Source: CAZKUN01 sp964555935 (GTDB lineage Bacteria; Armatimonadota; Zipacnadia; Zipacnadales; VGFC01). From it: 30,070 nt of DNA. The position numbers and the translations under genes were made by a program. Below the pieces are notes generated by a model that made no database searches, was not told the DNA's origin, and worked only from the letters and a program-made list of their open reading frames with translations. Below are positions 1 to 7,883 of this stretch, piece after piece (within the stretch, counting starts at the first letter, position 1; each line of letters starts with the position of its first letter). Location of the stretch: contig CAZKUN010000099.1 in assembly GCA_964555935.1 (NCBI GenBank), forward strand, positions 1 through 30,070, in the 5' to 3' direction.

Positions 1-17
1 CCTCACCCAGGTCTTCG

Positions 18-446
18 TCACTCGCTAAGCGCACCACCCACCAAGCAGATCACTCTCACGGCATCGTAGATCAGCTCTCTGCGTTCCCCCAGCGTCGCCA
101 ACTCCTCGGCGGACGGCTCGGGATCGGGCAGGTCATCGTCGAGTTCGACCTCCGGGTCCTTGCGCCCCATCTGTCGGCGCCAGTTGCGATTGCAGTTCAT
201 GGCGACGCCATACAGCCATGTCCTGGGCTTCGCGTTTCCCCGGAAGGTCCGGATGCTCTGGTAGGCGCTGACGAACGTTTCTTGCGTGAGATCGGCGGCG
301 GTCTCGGAGTCCGCGGTTAACCTGAGGTGCAGGTTGTAGATCCGCTTGTACTCCGCGTCGACGAGCTTCTCCCACGCGCGTTCGTCTTTGCCTTTTAACT
401 CAGCACCCGAGTCTTCTTCCAGCAGCGTCACAATGCCGAGACTCAT
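18..446 (-). CDS. ECF sigma-70 factor, region 2 only (truncated)
   Basis: The 142-residue product resembles the N-terminal half of an ECF sigma factor. Region 2 runs from about residue 22 to 90 and includes AADLTQETFVSAYQ and the region 2.3/2.4 segment FRGNAKPRTWLYGVAMN, which in this family contact core polymerase and the -10 element. The acidic linker DDLPDPEPSAEE follows. The frame then stops after ERRELIYDAVRVI and a short tail, just where region 4 (-35 recognition) should begin. The other two frames of the last 60 bases hit stops and do not restore a region 4, so a single frameshift does not explain the loss. I chose ATG 446 over ATG 455 because the AAGGGA site at 457-462 lies 10 nt from it but only 1 nt from 455. 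It could be a decayed gene or a short sigma-like regulator. The window ends 17 bp downstream, so the context is incomplete. Confidence 0.75.
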   Translation of the reverse strand: MSLGIVTLLEEDSGAELKGKDERAWEKLVDAEYKRIYNLHLRLTADSETAADLTQETFVSAYQSIRTFRGNAKPRTWLYGVAMNCNRNWRRQMGRKDPEVELDDDLPDPEPSAEELATLGERRELIYDAVRVICLVGGALSE

Positions 447-589
447 AGCTCCCATTTCCCTTCACCGTGGCGGCGTGTGACTGTCGTTCCTCGCCGCCTC
501 ATCGAGCGCGCTCAATTAGTTAGTGGATGGAATTGAGGAATGTGTTGGAGGTTCTTTTCGAGGGAGGATCGATGGGGGGCGATGTGTGC

Positions 590-1858
590 TTACTCGGAGC
601 TCTGGTCTGGTGCCGCTTGCCAGTCGCCCGATGTTTCCAGTTCGCCCAAGAACACCTCCAGATCCTCGTGTGTAAGTCGCGCGTCACGGACGTGCTTCCG
701 CATTCCGATGAGCGGTGATCGCCCCGTCCGGTGTATGGGCCGCAGGAACGCCTCGTCTTGAGTGCGGGGATAGAGAGCGAGACCGATGGTCATCTCCGCA
801 ATGCGCCAGTGGACCTCGAACGCGCAGAGGACCATCATCAGCTCGTGCTGCGGTACGGCACCCGATGTTGGTGCTCCGTGCGCACCTGCGAAGCTTACAA
901 GGTCCTGGCGCGTGCTTTCAAGCGTCCAATACGAGATGTGGTGGCGCAGGTGGAGCAGGTACTCCTGCACCGCGCCGACTTTGCTGGCGCCGGTGCGTGG
1001 ATTATGCTTCAGAAACACCCCGCTGCCGATCGCATCGTTGAGGGCCTTTACAAGCAGGGAGCGCCCGGGGGCGATGGCCGCGTAGAAGGCGATTTCCTTC
1101 AGATCACTCGCTGAATCGAAGGCGTGGGTTGAAGAGGGGTCGCAATCCGACACATCGAGATCGCGGAGCAAGCGCGCGGCTGGCCAGTGTCTATGGTGGA
1201 AGCGAACCGGTCCGTCTTCCTTGTCGGCAAGCTGGCACAAGTTTTCCTGCAGCTCCCAGAGCAGGTTCGCCTCGATCGCCGCCTGCCTTACTGGGCGATC
1301 CAGTCTGAACTGCGTTCTGATGGCCGTGACCACATCCTCGAACGCCTTGAACTGGTATACCCAGTTGTTGACCGGGCGCTCACCCACCCCTTCGGCGGCG
1401 GCCCTCATCTCATCTGCCCGGCGCGCCTCCTCGATGAACGGAAACACGTAGCTGGCGTCCCTCTCCTGGATTATTGGCGAACTGTGGAGGGCGTTGGCGG
1501 CACCGCGACGGTCAAGAAAGACGGTCCACACGGCGTCGCGTACGAATACGAGTACCTTCATGCCTCCTGTCTGGGCAACCTCATACGCGACCTGGTATTC
1601 GCGACGGCTGATTGACGTGTGGTCATCGGCGTCCCAAGCCCCGCCAGCTCGGTTACCAATCAAGACGATGCAGTAGTCGGCCGAGCGCACAGCGTCGAGG
1701 CATGCTTCATACGAGTTCTTGTCAAGTACATCGGGGAAGTCCGCGTACTCACTGAGTCTGACCTCGTACCCCCAGCCCTCCAGCCAGTACTTGATTGCCG
1801 AGCGCATGTCACCGAGGTCATGCACGGTAGAGGACACAAACACGACTGGTCGCGCCAT
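590..1858 (-). CDS. DUF4062-domain protein (TIR-like N-terminus, unknown C-terminus)
   Basis: The 422-residue protein has no signal peptide or membrane segment. Residues 3-115 match the DUF4062 pattern: PVVFVSSTVHDLGDMR as first beta strand and helix, then SYEACLDAVRSADYCIVLIGNR, then SISRREYQVAYE with a conserved Glu near residue 87, then KVLVFVRD. DUF4062 domains share the flavodoxin-like core of TIR and deoxyribosyltransferase-like folds and often form the N-terminal module of signalling or defence proteins; a nucleotide-hydrolysing role here is inference. The C-terminal 300 residues are mostly helical by eye and I do not recognise them. The start is ATG 1858, with GGAGAG about 8 nt upstream and the protein beginning at the first DUF4062 strand; in-frame ATGs at 1879 and 1960 would only add a low-complexity leader. 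It is divergent from the membrane protein at 1960. Confidence 0.8.
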   Translation of the reverse strand: MARPVVFVSSTVHDLGDMRSAIKYWLEGWGYEVRLSEYADFPDVLDKNSYEACLDAVRSADYCIVLIGNRAGGAWDADDHTSISRREYQVAYEVAQTGGMKVLVFVRDAVWTVFLDRRGAANALHSSPIIQERDASYVFPFIEEARRADEMRAAAEGVGERPVNNWVYQFKAFEDVVTAIRTQFRLDRPVRQAAIEANLLWELQENLCQLADKEDGPVRFHHRHWPAARLLRDLDVSDCDPSSTHAFDSASDLKEIAFYAAIAPGRSLLVKALNDAIGSGVFLKHNPRTGASKVGAVQEYLLHLRHHISYWTLESTRQDLVSFAGAHGAPTSGAVPQHELMMVLCAFEVHWRIAEMTIGLALYPRTQDEAFLRPIHRTGRSPLIGMRKHVRDARLTHEDLEVFLGELETSGDWQAAPDQSSE

Positions 1859-1959
1859 ACTGGTACTCTCCGATGTCATAGAGACGCTCTTCGCACGAGA
1901 TTGGATTTGCCCTGACCGCTGTGAAGTCCTTTGCCCGACACTAGCAGGAATGCGCGCCA
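1859..1959. promoter_or_regulatory. Divergent intergenic region
   Basis: About 100 bp separate the DUF4062 gene and the rightward membrane-protein gene, so promoters for both should lie here. I see no convincing -35/-10 pair by eye; the call rests only on the divergent layout. Confidence 0.3.
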
Positions 1960-2574
1960 TTGGCGGTGAATGTGATGGGCGTCACATTTCGAGGCCGCGC
2001 AGCGCTACGCGTAATCGGGGGGATTGGTGTGGCACGACTACGGAAGCAGACGGAACTGCCGCTATGGCTGCGATGGATGATCAAAGTCTCCGTTGTCATC
2101 ATCGTCCTGGCGGTCGTCTACAACATCGTCGTTGTGGTTGACCCGCTCGGCAGGTTCAAGGGCGTTGAGGAGTTGCCCTCGGAGTTCATGCCCACCTACG
2201 CGACCGACTACTGCGTGAGCATGGGGCTCCCGCAGCCGACGGCCGGCTATGAGTGGATGGTGGTCGGTACGTGGCAGGGCTCGGACTCGCAGTTGCTCCC
2301 GCAAGTCCTGATGAACTACCAGTGGGCGTTCATCTGGAGTTCGGGCCAGCTCGACGAGCGGGCGGCGGACGTCACGTTCCTGCAGACGCACCCGGCGAAG
2401 GTCAACGGGCGGTTCGCCATCGCCCTTAACACGAGCGAGATCGGCGTCACTGCCGCGCCGGGCGAGACGGGCACGGTCGTTCGCGATGATCGCGGGAACC
2501 TGACGTTCTCCGTCTCTACGGGGAATCTCGGCTGGACGGTGGGTCTCTACGAGATGCAGCCCGTGCATTACTGA
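1960..2574 (+). CDS. Single-pass membrane protein of unknown function
   Basis: The 204-residue product has a short basic N-terminus (RLRKQTELP), one strong hydrophobic segment at about residues 37-60 (a run of V and I), and a roughly 140-residue domain that would lie outside the cytoplasm. That domain is rich in beta-forming residues (for example TFSVSTGNLGWTVGLYEM near the end) and I recognise no family. The start is uncertain: TTG 1960 has CAGGAA at 1944-1949 upstream, while GTG 1966, GTG 1972 and ATG 1975 are in-frame alternatives with weaker sites. None of these choices affects the membrane segment. The gene is convergent with the flavoprotein gene at 2592. A link to the neighbouring DUF4062 gene is possible but unsupported beyond adjacency. 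Confidence 0.6.
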   Translation: MAVNVMGVTFRGRAALRVIGGIGVARLRKQTELPLWLRWMIKVSVVIIVLAVVYNIVVVVDPLGRFKGVEELPSEFMPTYATDYCVSMGLPQPTAGYEWMVVGTWQGSDSQLLPQVLMNYQWAFIWSSGQLDERAADVTFLQTHPAKVNGRFAIALNTSEIGVTAAPGETGTVVRDDRGNLTFSVSTGNLGWTVGLYEMQPVHY

Positions 2575-2576
2575 CG

Positions 2577-2588
2577 GCCTCGCGAGGC
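2577..2588. terminator. Short GC palindrome between convergent genes
   Basis: GCCTCGCGAGGC is a perfect 12-bp palindrome in the 17-bp gap between two converging stop codons. It could form a small hairpin in either transcript, but there is no T-run and almost no loop, so a terminator role is only positional inference. Confidence 0.2.
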
Positions 2589-2591
2589 GAG

Positions 2592-3080
2592 CTACTCCTT
2601 CGTCCAACTCCAGGCGAGCTTCTCGCCACGGGATTTCTGGCGTCCGGTCATCCTCTCCACGACGACCTCGACCGCGCCGCAGTTCTGGGCCTGCTCGGCC
2701 GTGAACGTGTCGCGGGGATGCTCGTCGGTCGCATACCGCTTCTGAAAATCGTTGAGCACTCCGGCCCGCTGCTCGGCGTCTTCGATCACGCTTGCTGTCC
2801 CCCAGCAGAGAACGTTCGCGAACGCGTTGTCGCAGATGTCGCCGGCGTGGGGCGACGGGTGCCCATCCTGGCTGCTCACGGCGATGCAGACTCGCGGATC
2901 AGCGGCGATTCGGTCGAGCTTCTTGCCCTTGAACGCGCAGTGGAAGAGCATCCGACCGCCCGCGTACGTGTAGTTGATGGGGATGACGTACGGCTCGTCG
3001 CCTGCGAAGGCAATGTGAGCAATATCGCCCTCGTTCAGCAGCTCTTCCATGCACTGCAGGTCTGTCTGCGCTTCCGGCAT
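2592..3080 (-). CDS. Pyridoxamine 5'-phosphate oxidase-family flavoprotein (NimA-like)
   Basis: The 162-residue length and pattern fit the split-barrel flavin-binding family (Pyridox_ox_2 / NimA-like). The first strands are IAHIAFAGDEPYVIPINYTYAGGRMLFHCAFKGKK in outline: a strand leading into the PxxY-type segment IPINYTY, then the FHCAFKGKK segment that in this family contacts the FMN phosphate, then RVCIAVSS. The C-terminus VEVVVERMTGRQK is the usual final strand. Such proteins bind FMN or F420 and are often annotated as nitroimidazole-resistance or general stress flavoproteins; the substrate is unknown. ATG 3080 has an ideal GGAGG site five bases upstream. It lies 55 bp downstream of, and in the same direction as, the beta-propeller glycosidase gene, so cotranscription is possible but a functional link is not evident. 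Confidence 0.85.
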   Translation of the reverse strand: MPEAQTDLQCMEELLNEGDIAHIAFAGDEPYVIPINYTYAGGRMLFHCAFKGKKLDRIAADPRVCIAVSSQDGHPSPHAGDICDNAFANVLCWGTASVIEDAEQRAGVLNDFQKRYATDEHPRDTFTAEQAQNCGAVEVVVERMTGRQKSRGEKLAWSWTKE

Positions 3081-3135
3081 AACGTCCTCCGTGGTGGTGT
3101 TTCGATGAGATACGCTCCACTCGGCGACTTGGTTG

Positions 3136-4422
3136 TCAGCCCGACAGCGTTGCGGTCACTCGAATGTCCGTGAAATCGGCGCCGGGATCGTTGGCGAGCA
3201 CGACCTTTGCGAATTGGGCGGGCGTGTCGACCGCAAATGTCCGCTGGGCCGACTCGCCAGGCCGCGCGGCTAACTCCAGCGTCTGGACGGGCTCCGTGTC
3301 ATAGGTCAGACCGTCCGGGCTCGTGACGACCTGCGCCTGCAAGGTGGATGGTCCGAAACAGGTGGCTTGGACCGTGAGCGCGCACCGGGCCACCGGCCCG
3401 AGCGGGATGGCCGGGCACTCGCTGACGTCGGTAGACACCCCGGCCGACAGTGAGTCGAGTTGCATGAGCGGCATCGCGAGGGCAAATGGGCGCGCCGTCG
3501 CCAGAATGGAAACCCCTAGATCCTCGTGCCCGTCTCGGTCGTTGTAGCGCAGCGTGTGGTAGCAGTAGACGAACGGCGGCTCGTAGTAGGCGTGGACCTC
3601 CGCGAAGGCGGCGGCGTTGGGATGGCCTTCACGCGGGCCGACGGGGTTCTGGGGGTGCCTGGTGAAGTTGATGCCGTCGTGGCTGTAGGCATATCCGATG
3701 CTCTCGCGACCGAGGATCCGCGTTGGGTGGAGCTTCGTCCCGCCATAGAACATGTGGAAAATGCCGCTCCGGAGGAAGACGCCCGCCTCCGAGACCCCGC
3801 CGTCATCCCAGTCGCCCCACTCGCCGCGCTCGAGGATCGGGCCATCGTGCTCGGAGTAGGGGCCTTCGGGCCTGTCGGCAACCGCGAGCGATACGGGGCC
3901 GTAGTCTTGGCCCGTTGAGCCGATGGGGTGCTCGGTGTAGAGATAGTACTTCCCCTCGCGCACCACGACGCCGCCGACGTAGCCGAACTCCGCGATGATT
4001 GGGTTGCTGGGGTGCTTCTCCCATGGGCCAACAGCGCTGTTGGACGTCGCGAGTCCGATGCCCCACCGGTCTGGCTCCGCTTCGCTCATCCCCGAGTACC
4101 ACATGGTGAAGCGATCCGTGCCCTCCTTCACGATGAACGCGCACGCAACGTGGTGGTCGTCCCAGGACCCCGGCGGCCCGAGCGCAAGAACCGGGTTGGC
4201 CTCATGACGAGTCCACGGCCCGAGAGGATGCGATGCCGTGGCCACGCCGAGTTGGTACCCGAGCCCGTTCCCGGAACCATGATAGTACCAGCAGTACGTG
4301 TCGTGGTCCTTGAGCATGTGCGCCGACTCGATGACGCCGTCTTCCCACGTACCCTCTGGGCCGGGGGTGAGACAGGGGTTTGGGCCAGGAATGTAGATGA
4401 ACTCTCTGAATGGCGATTCCAT
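3136..4422 (-). CDS. Five-bladed beta-propeller glycosidase-like protein (GH43/GH32/GH130-like)
   Basis: The 428-residue protein begins MESPFREFIYIPGPNPCLTP and carries repeated blade motifs: GVIESAHMLKDHDTYCWYYHGS, LGVATASHPLGPWTRH, DDHHVACAFI, DRFTMWYSGM, IGLATSNSAVGPWEKH and YYLYTEH. The recurring 'W/YxS...G/ATSxxPxGPWxxH' pattern is typical of five-bladed propellers in GH43, GH32/68 and GH130 families. Acidic residues in ESAH, WDDHH and VSEAGVF are candidates for the active site, but family and substrate cannot be settled by eye. The last 110 residues form a separate beta-rich domain. There is no signal peptide. ATG 4422 was chosen because GGGAG lies eight bases upstream and an earlier ATG at 4500 would only add a basic leader. 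It is divergent from the sulfatase at 4528. Confidence 0.75.
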   Translation of the reverse strand: MESPFREFIYIPGPNPCLTPGPEGTWEDGVIESAHMLKDHDTYCWYYHGSGNGLGYQLGVATASHPLGPWTRHEANPVLALGPPGSWDDHHVACAFIVKEGTDRFTMWYSGMSEAEPDRWGIGLATSNSAVGPWEKHPSNPIIAEFGYVGGVVVREGKYYLYTEHPIGSTGQDYGPVSLAVADRPEGPYSEHDGPILERGEWGDWDDGGVSEAGVFLRSGIFHMFYGGTKLHPTRILGRESIGYAYSHDGINFTRHPQNPVGPREGHPNAAAFAEVHAYYEPPFVYCYHTLRYNDRDGHEDLGVSILATARPFALAMPLMQLDSLSAGVSTDVSECPAIPLGPVARCALTVQATCFGPSTLQAQVVTSPDGLTYDTEPVQTLELAARPGESAQRTFAVDTPAQFAKVVLANDPGADFTDIRVTATLSG

Positions 4423-4527
4423 GGTGGCGGCTCCCGCACGACTGTGGTCGGAGGGCCTTCGGCGGAAGGCACAGGAGAACCTGCATGTCCGGAGGAACAC
4501 GTGGCCAATGCCTTCGGGAGGTCCGCG
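4423..4527. promoter_or_regulatory. Divergent intergenic region with small inverted repeat
   Basis: This 105-bp gap separates the leftward propeller gene from the rightward sulfatase gene and must hold their promoters unless these lie inside the genes. It contains GCCTTC-GGCG-GAAGGC at 4455-4470, a 6-bp inverted repeat with a 4-nt spacer. No clear sigma-70 boxes are visible. Confidence 0.3.
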
Positions 4528-6411
4528 ATGGCGATCAGTCGGCGCGATGCGATCAAAACGGTTGGCGCGGGTGTCGCAGCGGCGGCCTTAAAACCGTGGG
4601 AGACGCTAGCGGCGACGGGCCCGGCTCAGCGGCCGAACATCCTCTGGCTCTCATGCGAGGACATCAGCTCGCACCTGGGATGTTACGGCTATGAGGACGC
4701 GAAGACTCCCAACCTCGACCAACTCGCGGAGGAGGGCACGCGCTACACGCACGCGTTCACCGTCCACGGTGTCTGCGCGCCGAGTCGGTCCGGGATCATC
4801 ACCGGCATGTATCCCAGTAGCATCGGGACGACCTACATGCGCTGTCGGGCCCAACTCCCCGAGCACATTCGGCTATTCCCCGAGTACCTGCGTAGCGCCG
4901 GCTACTACTGCACCAATAACGCCAAGACTGACTACCAGATCAACGCGCCGAAGACGGCCTGGGATGAGTCGAGCAACAAGGCCCATTGGCGCAAAGGGCC
5001 GGATGGCCAGCCGTTCTTCTCAGTCTTCAACTTCACGATGACCCACGAGAGTCAGTACCGAACGCGCGGGCAGGAATACGCCAAGAAGATCGCCCGGCTG
5101 AGGCCCGAGGACCGGCAAGATCCGGACAAGCTCACCACGCTGCCCCCGTACTACCCCGACACTCCCGAAACGCGCGCGGACTGGGCCCATTACTACGAGC
5201 TGATTACCGTGATGGACTTGCGCGTGGGCGACGTCCTGGCGGAGCTGGAGGCGGATGGGCTGGCGGACAATACCATCGTCATGTTCTGGTCCGACCACGG
5301 CGTCGGCTTGCCGCGGGCAAAGCGGTGGCTGTACGACTCGGGAACGCGCGTGCCGATGATCGTCAGGATCCCCCAGCAGCTCCGCGTCGGGGGCCAGGGC
5401 GAGCCAGGGCGCGTCAGCGACCAGTTGGTCAACATGATCGACCTCGGCCCGACGGTGATGAACCTGGCGGGCGTCGACGTTCCGAATCACATGCATGGCC
5501 AGCCGTTCCTCGGAGCCGATCTGCCGAGGCCGCGCCGGCACATTTTCGGGGCGCGCGACCGCGTGGACGAGCGCTATGACATGATTCGGTCCGTGCGCGA
5601 CCGGCGCTATCGGTATGTCCACAACTACGAGCCATGGCGCCCGCACCTGCAGTGGGTCGACTACGCCGAGCGGACGCCCACGCGCAAGGAGATGCGCCGG
5701 TTGCTCGCCGAGGGAACGCTGCAACCCGAAGCGGCCCAGTTCCTGGCGGACACCAAGCGGTTCGAGGAGCTATACGACCTCGACGCGGACCCACATGAGG
5801 TGAACAACCTCGCCGATTCGCCCGAGCATCGGGCGGTGAGGAAGCGTCTGCGCCGGGCCTTGACGGACTGGATGGTGGAGACGAGAGATGTCGGGCTGAT
5901 CCCCGAGGCGGAGTTGGTTGAGCTTGAGAAGCAGATCGGCAGCCGGTACGAGATCCTCCGCCAACCTAGCGCGATGAGGGTGCACAGGCGGCTGCGGGAG
6001 GTGGTGAAGGCGGGGGAGGGCGGCAACCTGAAACGACTGCGCGACGCCCTCGCGGACGACGACGCCTCGGTGCGGTTCTGGGCGGCCATGTGGCTGGGTA
6101 CGATCGCTGACTATGATGCATTGCCCGAGTTGCTTACCGCCCTGGATGACGAATCTCCGGTCGTGCGGATCGCAGCGGCGCGGGGCGTCTGCCTGATGGG
6201 TAACGCCAGCGCCGGGCTGCCCGTGCTTGAGAGAGAGCTGCGCGAGGGCGAGAACGAGTACGTCCGCCTGCGGGCTGCGACTGAACTCGACTACCTCGGC
6301 GAGGCGGCTCGGCCCGCGCTGGAGACGGTGAGAACGGCAGCGAAAGAGGACAAGAGCAACTACGTGAAGCGACTGGCCGAGCGGATCATCCAGGAGCTTG
6401 AGACCGGGTGA
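4528..6411 (+). CDS. Tat-exported type I sulfatase with C-terminal HEAT repeats
   Basis: The 627-residue protein starts with a twin-arginine signal (SRRDAIK, then a small-residue hydrophobic stretch to about residue 30). The sulfatase domain follows: NILWLSCEDISSHLGCYGYED with metal-binding acids, then the formylglycine motif C83-A-P-S-R, whose Cys must be oxidised to formylglycine by a maturing enzyme, then the late metal and substrate motif FWSDHGVGLPRAKRWLYDSGTRVPMIV. This is the arylsulfatase pattern of hydrolysing sulfate esters. After about residue 480 the protein continues with HEAT/PBS-like helical repeats (for example DDDASVRFWAAMWLGTIADYDALPELLTAL and DESPVVRIAAARGVCLMG), an extension I interpret as a binding scaffold. 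ATG 4528 has GGGAGG six bases upstream and is the only start that preserves the Tat signal. The oxidoreductase gene follows 58 bp downstream. Confidence 0.92.
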   Translation: MAISRRDAIKTVGAGVAAAALKPWETLAATGPAQRPNILWLSCEDISSHLGCYGYEDAKTPNLDQLAEEGTRYTHAFTVHGVCAPSRSGIITGMYPSSIGTTYMRCRAQLPEHIRLFPEYLRSAGYYCTNNAKTDYQINAPKTAWDESSNKAHWRKGPDGQPFFSVFNFTMTHESQYRTRGQEYAKKIARLRPEDRQDPDKLTTLPPYYPDTPETRADWAHYYELITVMDLRVGDVLAELEADGLADNTIVMFWSDHGVGLPRAKRWLYDSGTRVPMIVRIPQQLRVGGQGEPGRVSDQLVNMIDLGPTVMNLAGVDVPNHMHGQPFLGADLPRPRRHIFGARDRVDERYDMIRSVRDRRYRYVHNYEPWRPHLQWVDYAERTPTRKEMRRLLAEGTLQPEAAQFLADTKRFEELYDLDADPHEVNNLADSPEHRAVRKRLRRALTDWMVETRDVGLIPEAELVELEKQIGSRYEILRQPSAMRVHRRLREVVKAGEGGNLKRLRDALADDDASVRFWAAMWLGTIADYDALPELLTALDDESPVVRIAAARGVCLMGNASAGLPVLERELREGENEYVRLRAATELDYLGEAARPALETVRTAAKEDKSNYVKRLAERIIQELETG

Positions 6412-6469
6412 CCGGCAGGGACGGCAGAGCCGAGCGAATAGCAGCGGACCCAACAATGGAGGGACGATG

Positions 6470-7849
6470 ATGGCATCGATCGTGCAGCCACAGAGAGACG
6501 TACCCGTGATCGCGGATGTGGATGTGTGTGCCATAGGGGGAGGGCCGGGCGGCCTGCCCGCGGCGATTTCCGCGGCGCGCCAGGGCGCGAGCGTGATGCT
6601 CGTAGAGATGCAGGGCTTCCTCGGCGGGATGGCGACAGCCGGCCAGATCGGCCCGCTGCTTGGACACAAGGGGAGCAAGAGCAATAACGTCGTGATCGAG
6701 GGCATCTTCAAAGAGCTGTGCGTGAGAATGGCCGAGATCGGTCAGGCGCCGGAGTGGGAGAAAGCGACGCAGTCGTGGGGCGTGTCGTTTGGCGCGGAGG
6801 GGTTCAAGATCGTCGCGGACCGGCTGGTCAAGGAAGCCGGCGTCGACACCCTCTTTCACGCGTTCTTCGTCGATAGCGTCGTCGAAGAGGGCCGGATGAC
6901 TCACGCGGTGATCGAGAGCAAGTCCGGACGCCAGGCGATCAAGGCGAAGGTCTTCGTCGACGGGACGGGCGACGCGGATCTCGCCGTCCGGGCGGGCGCT
7001 GAGTGCACCACGGGCAGACCCGCCGATGGCAAGCCGATGTCGATGGGGAGCATCTTCCGGATCGGCGGCGTCGACACGCTGACTGATGAGGCGAAGGCGG
7101 CGGCGCTCGCCAAGGCGCGTGAAGCCGGAATGGCGGGCGAGCTGACCAACTATGGGGCGCATCTTGGCAATCCGGGCTCAACGATCGTCCCTGGCGAGGC
7201 GACGGTGAACTGCACCCGCGTGGATGGCGACTGCAGCGACGTGCGCGTCCTTACCGAGGCTGAGTTCCACATCCGCGAGGAGACATGGAAGACCGTCGAC
7301 GCTTGGCGCAGCGCGCCGGGAGCCGAGGGGCTATACCTGATCACGACGCCTCCGCACGTGGGCCTTCGCGAGAGCCGCCAACTCGTCGGCGAGCACCGAA
7401 TCACCGGTCACGATGTGGTGGGGGCCACGAAGTACGAAGATGGCATTGCGCGCTGCGGGTATTGGATCGACATCCACTGCCCGAGAGGGCTCGGGGTAGG
7501 CGAGGGCGTGCATTTGTGCTCCACCAACTGCAAGAAGACCGACTGCTACATGCTGACCGAACACGCGGATCAGCTGTTTGACGAACTCTACCCGCCCGAG
7601 GGCGAGTGGTTCGACATTCCCTACCGCACGCTCGTCCCGGAAGTGATCGATGGTCTGCTGGTATCCGGCCGGTGCATCTCGGCTGACTACAACGCCATGA
7701 GCGCGATGCGGGTCATGAGTCCGTGCATCGCTATCGGGGAGGCGGCGGGCGTTGCGGCGGCGATGGCCGCGAAACAGGGAATTCCTCCGCGCAGCGTTGA
7801 CGTCGCCGAGTTGCGAGCGACGCTGGCGGACGGCGGGGCGTTGGTCTAA
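6470..7849 (+). CDS. FAD-dependent oxidoreductase (FAD_oxidored family)
   Basis: The 459-residue protein has an N-terminal Rossmann dinucleotide motif (DVCAIGGGPGGLPAAISAARQGASVMLVE, G23-x-G-x-x-G28), then FLGGMATAGQIGPLLG, which is characteristic of the FAD_oxidored (PF12831) group. VFVDGTGDADLAVRAGA near residues 161-176 and the C-terminal LLVSGRCISADYNAMSAMRVM plus CIAIGEAAGVAAAMAA complete the FAD site. These enzymes oxidise or reduce unidentified, often carbohydrate-related, substrates in the cytoplasm; no signal peptide is present. Cys337, Cys350, Cys354 and Cys359 cluster around HLCSTNCKKTDC and could bind a metal, which is speculative. Of two adjacent ATGs (6467, 6470) the second has the better spacing from GGAGGG. 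It lies 58 bp after the sulfatase gene and probably shares its transcript; it converges on the GH95 gene. Confidence 0.9.
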   Translation: MASIVQPQRDVPVIADVDVCAIGGGPGGLPAAISAARQGASVMLVEMQGFLGGMATAGQIGPLLGHKGSKSNNVVIEGIFKELCVRMAEIGQAPEWEKATQSWGVSFGAEGFKIVADRLVKEAGVDTLFHAFFVDSVVEEGRMTHAVIESKSGRQAIKAKVFVDGTGDADLAVRAGAECTTGRPADGKPMSMGSIFRIGGVDTLTDEAKAAALAKAREAGMAGELTNYGAHLGNPGSTIVPGEATVNCTRVDGDCSDVRVLTEAEFHIREETWKTVDAWRSAPGAEGLYLITTPPHVGLRESRQLVGEHRITGHDVVGATKYEDGIARCGYWIDIHCPRGLGVGEGVHLCSTNCKKTDCYMLTEHADQLFDELYPPEGEWFDIPYRTLVPEVIDGLLVSGRCISADYNAMSAMRVMSPCIAIGEAAGVAAAMAAKQGIPPRSVDVAELRATLADGGALV

Positions 7850-7883
7850 CGGCGAGAAACGAGAACCTGGAGTCCCGTGAGCC

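Noticed and set aside
464..490. GGAAC at 486-490 (minus strand) as an ECF-type -35 box, with a CGGT -10 for autoregulation of the truncated sigma gene
   Set aside because: The -10-like element lies within about 20 nt of the start codon, so transcription would begin inside the ribosome binding site.
1187..1615. A 142-residue plus-strand frame opposite the DUF4062 gene
   Set aside because: No ribosome binding site or family motif, whereas the minus-strand frame has a clear DUF4062 pattern.
3928..4527. An upstream extension of the sulfatase frame
   Set aside because: It would run through the divergent propeller gene; the Tat signal and GGGAGG site place the start at 4528.
7850..7883. The 34-bp convergent gap after the FAD oxidoreductase as a terminator
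   Set aside because: No stem-loop followed by a T-run is visible on either strand.
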